A stretch of 64,000 nucleotides of DNA from Mycolicibacterium lacusdiani (GTDB lineage: Bacteria; Actinomycetota; Actinomycetes; Mycobacteriales; Mycobacteriaceae). The number at the start of each line of letters is the position of its first letter. Position 1 is the first letter of the stretch. The stretch covers positions 176,913 to 240,912 of the forward strand of contig NZ_JAKCFC010000009.1 in the NCBI RefSeq assembly GCF_021916785.1. Direction: 5' to 3'. Made by a program: the position numbers and the translations under genes. Below, in pieces: positions 57,958-64,000 of this stretch. The notes under the pieces were generated by a model, which worked only from the letters and a program-made list of their open reading frames with translations, searched no databases and was not told where the DNA came from.

Positions 57958-58575
57958 GTGAGTGAGCCAGCGTCGCCCCAACCCGTCAACCACCATGCCG
58001 ACCACCCCGGTTTCGCCGGCGTCGGCGGAATGCTCTGCAGTCTGGTCTTCCTGCTCGTAGGCCGCGCCAACGCGAGGCTCGCCGTCTCGCTCGCCCGCCC
58101 GGCGGCGGGCGACCACGTCGTCGACGTCGGATGCGGGCCCGGCACCGCCGCTCGGGCCGCAGCGCGTCGCGGCGCCCGCGTCACCGGTGTCGACCCCGCC
58201 GCGACCATGCTGCGGATGGCGCGCGCCGTCACCCGCCGCCAGGACGTCACGTGGGCCGAGGGCTCGGCCGAGGCACTACCCGTCGCCGACGGTACGGCGA
58301 CCGTCGTATGGGCGCTGGCCACGGTGCACCACTGGCGCGACGCGAATGCCGCTGTCGCCGAGGCATACCGGGTGCTGCGGCCGGGTGGACGCCTGCTCGC
58401 GATCGAACGCCAGACGACCCGGGACGCGACCGGCCTGGCCAGTCACGGCTGGACCCGCGAGCAGGCCGAGTCCTTCGCCGCGCTGTGCCGCACCACCGGC
58501 TTCGTCGACGTCGACGTGCGCGGCGAACGGGCCGGGCGACGCGAGTTGTGGGCGGTCATCGGTCACCGCGCATGA
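57958..58575 (+). CDS. Class I SAM-dependent methyltransferase
   Basis: 205 aa from GTG 57958. SAM motif I VVDVGCGPGTAARAAARRGA (about 59-78), GVDPAATML (motif II), the AEGSAEALPVADGTATVVWA loop and RVLRPGGRLLAIERQ (motif III). UbiE-like small-molecule methyltransferase; substrate unknown. Likely controlled by the divergent MerR. Confidence 0.88.
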   Translation: MSEPASPQPVNHHADHPGFAGVGGMLCSLVFLLVGRANARLAVSLARPAAGDHVVDVGCGPGTAARAAARRGARVTGVDPAATMLRMARAVTRRQDVTWAEGSAEALPVADGTATVVWALATVHHWRDANAAVAEAYRVLRPGGRLLAIERQTTRDATGLASHGWTREQAESFAALCRTTGFVDVDVRGERAGRRELWAVIGHRA

Positions 58576-58578
58576 CGC

Positions 58579-59937
58579 TCAACCCGTGCCCGCCACCAAC
58601 CACCGGCCGGAGGCGGCGCGCCAGCCGACGAACACCAGGCGCAGCACCATGAAGGTGGTCAGCCCCGCCCAGATGCCGAGCAGCCCCCAGCCGAACGCCA
58701 ACGACAGCCAAATCGGCGGCAGGAAACCAATCAGGGCGGACGCCAGGGTGGCGTTGCGCATGAATTTCGCGTCCCCCGCCCCGAGCAGTACGCCGTCGAG
58801 CGCGAAGACGATGCCCGCCACCGGAAGCTGCGCCACCAGGAACCACCACGGAACGTCGATCTCGTCGAGCACGGAACGGTCGCTGGTGAACAGCGTCGGC
58901 ACCACCGAGGCGCCCGCCGCGAACGCCGCGGCCAGCACCGCGGCTGCCAGGGTCGAGAACACCGTCACCCGCCATGCGACGGACTTCGCGTGCGCGAGCT
59001 GACCCGCGCCCAGTGCCGCGCCGACCAGCGATTGCGCCGCGATGGCAAGGGAATCGAGCACCAGCGCAAGGAAGCTCCACAGTTGCAGCACCACCTGATG
59101 CGCTGCGACCGCGGCCGCCCCGAACCGCGCGGCGACGGCTGCCGCCGAGACGAAGCAGGCCTGAAAGGCCAACGTGCGCACCAGCAGATCGCGACCCATC
59201 ACCACCTGGGCGCGCAGGATGCCGACGTCGATGCGCAGCGGAACGCCCTCGGCGAGCAGCGCCCGACAGAACAGCAACGCCGCCAGCCACTGCCCCACCA
59301 GATTGGCCACGGCCGAGCCTGCCAGCTCCAGCCGGGGCATCCCCAGCCAGCCGTAGACGAGCAGCGGGCACAGCACGGCCGACACCGCGAAGCCGAACAC
59401 CACGAAGCGCAGCGGCCGCACGGTGTCCTGCACCCCGCGCATCCAGCCGTTGCCTGCCAGCGAGATCAGGATGGCAGGCGCTCCGAATATCGCGACCCGA
59501 AGCCACGGCAGTGCCTGAGCGGCGATCTCGCCGCCATCGGCGATCACGCCGAGCAGCGGCACCGCGCAGACCTGCACCACCGCCACGACCAGCAGACCCA
59601 GCCCGACGGCGAGCCACGTCGCCTGCACGCCTTCGCCCACGGCCGAATCCCGTTCGCCCGCACCGAAGTAGCGTGCCGAGCGCGCCGTCGTGCCATAGGA
59701 CAGGAACGTCAACTGCGACGCCACCAGCGACAGGATCAGCCCACCGATCGCCAGGCCTGCCAGCGCCAGCGCGCCGAGGCGGCCAACGACCGCGAGGTCG
59801 AACAGTAGATACAGGGGCTCGGCCGCGAGAACGCCGAGCGCGGGAAAGGCGAGTCCCGCGATGCGCCGGCCGGTGGCCGGCGTCAGCGGGTCGGGGCCCT
59901 CAGCCAAGTCGCGCGTCGACAGGGTCGGCCAAGGCAC
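58579..59937 (-). CDS. dinF: MATE family efflux transporter DinF
   Basis: 452 aa with 12 predicted transmembrane helices; starts with IAGLAFPALGVLAAEPLYLL then DLAVVGRLGALALAGLAIG, the DinF-type first helices. Na+- or H+-coupled export of cationic compounds. GTG 59937 is the only start found in frame; a 24-bp repeat lies over it. Order nrnA-dinF is as in M. tuberculosis (Rv2837c-Rv2836c). Confidence 0.92.
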   Translation of the reverse strand: MPWPTLSTRDLAEGPDPLTPATGRRIAGLAFPALGVLAAEPLYLLFDLAVVGRLGALALAGLAIGGLILSLVASQLTFLSYGTTARSARYFGAGERDSAVGEGVQATWLAVGLGLLVVAVVQVCAVPLLGVIADGGEIAAQALPWLRVAIFGAPAILISLAGNGWMRGVQDTVRPLRFVVFGFAVSAVLCPLLVYGWLGMPRLELAGSAVANLVGQWLAALLFCRALLAEGVPLRIDVGILRAQVVMGRDLLVRTLAFQACFVSAAAVAARFGAAAVAAHQVVLQLWSFLALVLDSLAIAAQSLVGAALGAGQLAHAKSVAWRVTVFSTLAAAVLAAAFAAGASVVPTLFTSDRSVLDEIDVPWWFLVAQLPVAGIVFALDGVLLGAGDAKFMRNATLASALIGFLPPIWLSLAFGWGLLGIWAGLTTFMVLRLVFVGWRAASGRWLVAGTG

Positions 59938-59971
59938 CGGAGCCGACGTCGGCCAATGCTCCGGAGCCCAC
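59924..59971 (+). repeat. 24-bp direct tandem repeat at the nrnA-dinF junction
   Basis: Units 59924-59947 and 59948-59971 share GTCGGCCAA-G/T-GC-A/T-CCGGAGCC-G/C-AC; a partial third (GTCAGCC) follows. It spans the dinF start and the gap to nrnA. Confidence 0.7.
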
Positions 59972-59972
59972 G

Positions 59973-60974
59973 TCAGCCGAGCGCACGGGTCAGTGCCTCG
60001 ACGACGTCATCGGCACGTCCGGTGGCGCTGAACCCGGCGGCCAGCCGGTGCCCACCCCCACCGAAACCGCTTGCCACCGAGGCCAGGTCGACCTCGGACT
60101 TGGAGCGCATCGACACCGACCACTGCTGCGGCTCGATCTCCTTGAACACCGCGGCGACCTCGGCCTGGGAGGTGGTGCGCACGATGTCGACGATGCTCTC
60201 CACTTCCTCGGGCCTGGCGCTGGACCATTCCTGATGCGGCACCACGGCGTAGACGAAACCGAGGCCGCCGACGGCCGCGGGCACCAGGCACGCCGACGCA
60301 AGCACCCGCGACAGCATCGGCAGCCACGAGAACGGGTGCGTGTCGAGCAACGTCCGGCTGATCGAGGCATTGTCCACCCCGAGTTCGATCAGCCGCGCCG
60401 CCAGGCGGTGCGCCCGCGCCGACGCCCACCGGAACGATCCGGTGTCGGTGGTCAGGCCCGCATACAGGCAGTGCGCCACCGGCACGTCGATGCGCTCGTC
60501 CCACGCGTCGAGCAGTTCGGCGACGAGCATCGTCGTCGAATCGGCCGTCGGGTCCACGTAGTTGGCAGTGCCGAAGAGCAGGTTCGATGCGTGGTGGTCG
60601 ATCACCAGCACCTCGCGGCCCTCGTCGGCGAGCCCGCTCAACGCACCGAGGCGGTTGGGGCTGGGGATGTCGACGGTGACCACCAGATCGGGGTCCCGGC
60701 GCATTGCCTCCGGCGCCACCAGCAGGTGACCGCCTGGCAGGGTCTGCAGGGACTCCGGCAGCTCCGCCGGCGCGGCGAAGCCCACCTCGACGGCCTTGCC
60801 GGAACGCTCCAGAACCAACGCAAGGGCAAGGCCGGCGCCGATGGTGTCCGCGTCGGGAAAGACGTGACACACCACGGCAACTCGGCTCGCCGCAGCGAGC
60901 AGTGCCGCCGCGCCGTGCGCATCGACACGGGTCGCGGCGACGTCCCGCTCAGTCGTCGGTTCTATCGCGGTCAC
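59973..60974 (-). CDS. nrnA: Bifunctional oligoribonuclease / PAP phosphatase (DHH-DHHA1)
   Basis: 333 aa from GTG 60974 (a start at 61004 is possible but the N-terminus then fits M. tuberculosis NrnA less well). DHH motifs: VVCHVFPDADTIGAG (about 36-50), VVTVDIPSPNR, VIDHHASNLLFG (about 132-143) and DTGSFRWA; DHHA1 part ends with GFGGGGHRLAAGFSATG. Degrades nanoRNA, pAp and cyclic dinucleotides in mycobacteria. Overlaps the rbfA stop by 26 nt. Confidence 0.94.
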   Translation of the reverse strand: MTAIEPTTERDVAATRVDAHGAAALLAAASRVAVVCHVFPDADTIGAGLALALVLERSGKAVEVGFAAPAELPESLQTLPGGHLLVAPEAMRRDPDLVVTVDIPSPNRLGALSGLADEGREVLVIDHHASNLLFGTANYVDPTADSTTMLVAELLDAWDERIDVPVAHCLYAGLTTDTGSFRWASARAHRLAARLIELGVDNASISRTLLDTHPFSWLPMLSRVLASACLVPAAVGGLGFVYAVVPHQEWSSARPEEVESIVDIVRTTSQAEVAAVFKEIEPQQWSVSMRSKSEVDLASVASGFGGGGHRLAAGFSATGRADDVVEALTRALG

Positions 60975-61464
60975 CGGTGTCCTCAGGGTCGAAGTCGTCG
61001 TCAAGCACGTCAGGCTCCCCGTCCGATTCCTCTCCCCCCGTCACACGGTACGGGTCCGCGTCGCCCGCGGGCTTGGCGCCTTCCCGAATCCGTGCCAGGT
61101 CGGCGTCCGCTGCCCGCGCACGGGCGAGCAATTCCTCCATGTGTTGCGCCGTGTCCGGCACCTTGTCGAGCACGAACGACAGCGTCGGCGTGAACCGCAC
61201 ACCCGTCGCAGCGCCGACCTTGCTGCGCAGCGTGCCCTTGGCACGGGTCAGAGCCGCAGCCGCACCCTCGTAGTCGGGCTCGTCCTGCAGCGTCTCACCG
61301 CGCACCGTGTAGAACACCGTCGCATCGTGCAGGTCACCCGTCACCTTCGTGTCCGTCACGGTCACGAACGCCAACGGGGGATCCTTGATCTCGAACTCGA
61401 TCGCCGAGGCCACGACGGTGCCGATGCGCTTGGCGAGCCGTTTCGCGCGAGCCGGGTCAGCCAT
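60949..61464 (-). CDS. rbfA: 30S ribosome-binding factor A
   Basis: 171 aa; N-terminal KH-like fold (RAKRLAKRIGTVVASAIEFE, FVTVTDTKVTGDLHDATVFY, VRFTPTLSFVLDKVPDTAQH) and an acidic Asp/Glu/Gly tail (from about 140). Helps mature the 16S rRNA 5' end. 21 bp downstream of infB. Order infB-rbfA-nrnA-dinF is conserved in mycobacteria. Confidence 0.95.
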   Translation of the reverse strand: MADPARAKRLAKRIGTVVASAIEFEIKDPPLAFVTVTDTKVTGDLHDATVFYTVRGETLQDEPDYEGAAAALTRAKGTLRSKVGAATGVRFTPTLSFVLDKVPDTAQHMEELLARARAADADLARIREGAKPAGDADPYRVTGGEESDGEPDVLDDDFDPEDTGDRDRTDD

Positions 61465-61485
61465 GGAAAACCGCCTCGGTCGTCA

Positions 61486-64000
61486 TCACGTGCGCGCTTT
61501 TTCGACCAACTCGTAGGCCTCGATGATGTCGCCTTCCTTGATGTCGTTGTAGCTCAAGGTAAGACCACACTCGTAACCGTCGCGCACCTCGGTGACGTCC
61601 TCCTTTTCGCGCCGCAGCGACTGGATCGTAACCGTCTCCGCGATCACGATGTTGTCGCGCAGCAGACGCGCCTTGGCGTTGCGTCGGACGATGCCCGAGG
61701 TGACGAGGCAGCCTGCGATGTTGCCGACCTTGGACGACCGGAACATCGCGCGGATCTCGGCGCGGCCGAGTTCCTTCTCCTCGTAGATCGGCTTGAGCAT
61801 GCCGCGCAGAGCAGCCTGGATCTCGTCGATGGCCTGGTAGATCACCGAGTAGTACCGGATCTCGACGCCTTCGCGGTTGGCCAGCTCGGTGGCCTTGCCC
61901 TCCGCGCGGACGTTGAAGCCGATGATGATCGCATCCGAGGCCGACGCCAGGTTGACGTTGGTCTCGGTGACGCCACCGACACCGCGGTCGATGACGCGCA
62001 GTTCGACCTCGTCGTCGATCTCGATGCCCAGCAGGGCTTCCTCCAGCGCCTCGACGGTGCCGGAGTTGTCGCCCTTGAGGATCAAGTTCAGCTGGCTGGT
62101 CTCCCTCAGGGCCGAATCCAGGTCCTCGAGGCTGATCCGCTTACGGCTACGCGCGGCCAGGGCGTTGCGCTTGCGCGCGCTGCGCCGGTCCGCGATCTGA
62201 CGGGCGATCCGGTCCTCGTCGACCACGAGCAGGTTGTCGCCTGCACCTGGCACCGACGTGAAGCCGATGACCTGGACGGGCCGCGACGGCAGTGCTTCCA
62301 CCACGTCGTCGCCGTGCTCGTCGACCATTCGGCGGACGCGTCCGTAGGCGTCGCCTGCCACGATCGAGTCGCCGACCCGCAGGGTGCCGCGCTGGATGAG
62401 CACGGTCGCCACGGGACCACGGCCACGGTCGAGGTGAGCCTCGATCGCGACGCCCTGGGCCTCCATGTCGGGGTTGGCGCGCAGGTCGAGTGCCGCGTCT
62501 GCGGTCAACAGCACCGCTTCGAGCAGGGCGTCGATGTTCGTGCCCTGCTTGGCCGAGATGTCGACGAACATGGTGTCGCCACCGAAGTCCTCCGCCACCA
62601 GGCCGTACTCGGTGAGCTGACCACGGATCTTGGCCGGGTCGGCGCCCTCCTTGTCGATCTTGTTGACCGCCACCACGATCGGCACGTCAGCGGCCTGCGC
62701 GTGGTTGATCGCCTCGACCGTCTGCGGCATGACGCCGTCGTCGGCCGCGACCACCAGGATCGCGATGTCGGTGGCCTTCGCGCCACGGGCACGCATGGCG
62801 GTGAACGCCTCGTGACCGGGGGTGTCGATGAAGGTCACCAGTCGCTCGTTGCCGTCCAGCTCGGTCAGCACCTGGTAGGCGCCGATGTGCTGGGTGATGC
62901 CGCCGGCCTCGCCCTCGCGGACGTTGGCCTGGCGGATCGAGTCGAGCAGTCGGGTCTTGCCGTGGTCGACGTGACCCATGACGGTGACCACCGGCGGACG
63001 GAACTCGAGGTCGTCCTCGCCGCCCTCGTCCTCGCCGTAGGTGAGGTCGAAGGACTGCAGCAGTTCGCGGTCCTCGTCCTCGGGCGACACGACCTGGACG
63101 ACGTAGTTCATCTCGCTGCCGAGCAGCTCGAGGGTCTCGTCACCTACCGACTGGGTAGCGGTGACCATCTCGCCGAGGTTGAACAGCGCCTGCACCAGCG
63201 ATGCCGGGTTGGCGTTGATCTTGTCGGCGAAGTCGACCAGCGACGCGCCGCGGGCCAACCGGATGGTCTCGCCGTTGCCGTGCGGCAACCGCACGCCACC
63301 GACGACCGGTGCCTGCATGTTCTCGTATTCGGCGCGTTTCGCCCGCTTCGACTTGCGGCCACGACGAACGGCGCCACCGGGGCGACCGAACGCACCCGCT
63401 GCACCGCCACGCTGACCGGGACGACCACCGCCGCCACCACCGCCGGGCCTGCCGCGGAAACCGCCAGCAGCTGCACCGCCGGCACCGGCACCGGCACCAC
63501 CGCCGGGTCCGCCACCGCGGTAGTTGCCGCCACCACCGGCGCCAGGAGGACCACCGGGACGACCGCCGCCGCCACCGGGTCCGCGGCCGCCGGGGCCGGG
63601 ACGGGGACCGCCGGGACGACCCATGGCGCCTGGCCGTGCGCCGGGCGGGCGCGGAGGCATGTTGCCGGGCGTCGCGCCGGGACGCGGGCCACCACCGGGA
63701 CGCGGGCCACCGGGACCTGCGCCGGGACGCGGGCCACCGGGGCCTGCCGCACCGGGACGCGGAGCCGGACGCTCGACCGGCTGCTGCGACGAGAAGGGGT
63801 TGTTGCCGACGCGCGGCGTGCGCGCCGCGGGCTTGGGTGCACCTGGCCGCGGACCCGGCGTCGGGCCTGCGGGGCGCGGGGCCTCACTGGCGGCAGGCGC
63901 TGCCGGAGCGGCGGGCGCTGCCGGAGCGGCGGGTGTCGCCGGTGCGGCGGGCGCGGCCGGAGGTGCGGGCGGGTCGATGCCTTGCTCGATCGCCGCCTTC
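61486..64000 (-). CDS. infB: Translation initiation factor IF-2 (5' part beyond window)
   Basis: About 838 codons; the true start lies past position 64000. From the right edge the reading is KAAIEQGIDPPAPPAAPAAP, then long Ala/Pro and Gly/Pro/Arg stretches, then the conserved part from FADKINANPASLVQALFNLG. GTPase motifs: VMGHVDHGKTRLL (G1), DTPGHEAFTAM (G3), VAVNKIDKEG (G4), SAKQGTN (G5); domains III-IV follow to EAYELVEKART. Brings fMet-tRNA to the ribosome. The N-terminal repeats are the usual variable part in actinobacteria. Confidence 0.96.
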   Translation of the reverse strand, partial: KAAIEQGIDPPAPPAAPAAPATPAAPAAPAAPAAPAASEAPRPAGPTPGPRPGAPKPAARTPRVGNNPFSSQQPVERPAPRPGAAGPGGPRPGAGPGGPRPGGGPRPGATPGNMPPRPPGARPGAMGRPGGPRPGPGGRGPGGGGGRPGGPPGAGGGGNYRGGGPGGGAGAGAGGAAAGGFRGRPGGGGGGGRPGQRGGAAGAFGRPGGAVRRGRKSKRAKRAEYENMQAPVVGGVRLPHGNGETIRLARGASLVDFADKINANPASLVQALFNLGEMVTATQSVGDETLELLGSEMNYVVQVVSPEDEDRELLQSFDLTYGEDEGGEDDLEFRPPVVTVMGHVDHGKTRLLDSIRQANVREGEAGGITQHIGAYQVLTELDGNERLVTFIDTPGHEAFTAMRARGAKATDIAILVVAADDGVMPQTVEAINHAQAADVPIVVAVNKIDKEGADPAKIRGQLTEYGLVAEDFGGDTMFVDISAKQGTNIDALLEAVLLTADAALDLRANPDMEAQGVAIEAHLDRGRGPVATVLIQRGTLRVGDSIVAGDAYGRVRRMVDEHGDDVVEALPSRPVQVIGFTSVPGAGDNLLVVDEDRIARQIADRRSARKRNALAARSRKRISLEDLDSALRETSQLNLILKGDNSGTVEALEEALLGIEIDDEVELRVIDRGVGGVTETNVNLASASDAIIIGFNVRAEGKATELANREGVEIRYYSVIYQAIDEIQAALRGMLKPIYEEKELGRAEIRAMFRSSKVGNIAGCLVTSGIVRRNAKARLLRDNIVIAETVTIQSLRREKEDVTEVRDGYECGLTLSYNDIKEGDIIEAYELVEKART
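63897..63968 (+). repeat. 18-bp tandem repeats in the infB N-terminal region
   Basis: Two exact copies of GCGCTGCCGGAGCGGCGG (63897-63914, 63915-63932) and two degenerate ones, encoding Ala-Ala-Pro repeats. Confidence 0.7.

Overview
The window is about 64 kb of high-GC actinobacterial DNA and almost certainly comes from the chromosome of a fast-growing, environmental Mycobacterium (Mycolicibacterium). The evidence is a near-collinear mycobacterial backbone: rnj-dapA, dfrA-thyA with a dienelactone hydrolase, dapB with two small conserved genes, a Lrp regulator with ald, pnp(gpsI)-pepR, lppU, rpsO, ribF, an MntR/SirR regulator, truB, pptT, a metallophosphatase, and dinF, nrnA, rbfA and infB. 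Start codons are often GTG, genes are coupled by 4-nt stop/start overlaps, and many promoters have a TANNNT -10 box 6-8 nt before the start codon (leaderless transcripts).

Layout. 1-4700: an accessory cluster with a NitT/TauT-type ABC importer (ATPase cut by the window edge), an LLM flavin/F420 oxidoreductase, a small tail-anchored protein, a CoxG-like protein, RidA and a GntR/FCD regulator; one 17-bp operator occurs three times here. 4829-6457: a secreted, repeat-containing protein. 6459-9046: rnj and dapA. 9118-12309: a GntR regulator divergent from a proline iminopeptidase-like hydrolase and an APC permease. 12385-17890: a carbohydrate module (FGGY kinase, DeoR, PfkB kinase and SGNH hydrolase, all translationally coupled, divergent from a class II aldolase and a small membrane protein). 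17887-33570: haloalkane dehalogenase, YcaQ-like protein, dfrA-thyA, many single enzymes, dapB, a 13E12-family HNH protein, Lrp and ald. 33567-45033: class A beta-lactamase, pepR, pnp, lppU, rpsO, ribF, mntR, TetR, SRPBCC, truB, pptT and a metallophosphatase. 45093-49028: a DUF3558-like protein, a CocE-type hydrolase, small DUF proteins and enoyl-CoA hydratase. 49025-56328: a LacI-controlled catabolic operon (Gfo/Idh/MocA dehydrogenase, DUF993 aldolase-like protein, TIM-barrel isomerase) divergent from lacI and followed by a complete NMT1/THI5-type ABC importer. 56390-64000: a secreted Cys-rich protein, MerR and methyltransferase, then dinF-nrnA-rbfA-infB (infB truncated at its 5' end by the window).

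The most interesting signals are regulatory. (1) The GntR-type operator TTGGATAC-N-NTATNCRA stands before three transcription units between 1.4 and 4.7 kb. (2) An identical 14-mer, GGAAAGCGCATTCC, lies just downstream of well-formed promoters of both the DUF993 operon and the ABC importer, so these are very probably one LacI regulon for an unknown, possibly sugar-derived compound. (3) A 32-bp tandem duplication between the metallophosphatase gene and pptT creates two identical 11-codon micro-ORFs chained by ATGA overlaps, each carrying a Shine-Dalgarno for the next start. (4) The mntR start is preceded by a near-perfect 21-bp DtxR-type palindrome that overlaps its -10 box. (5) The 13E12-family gene carries a LexA-like SOS box over its promoter.

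I saw no tRNA, rRNA, CRISPR array, complete insertion sequence, prophage or replication origin. No gap between genes exceeds about 275 bp.
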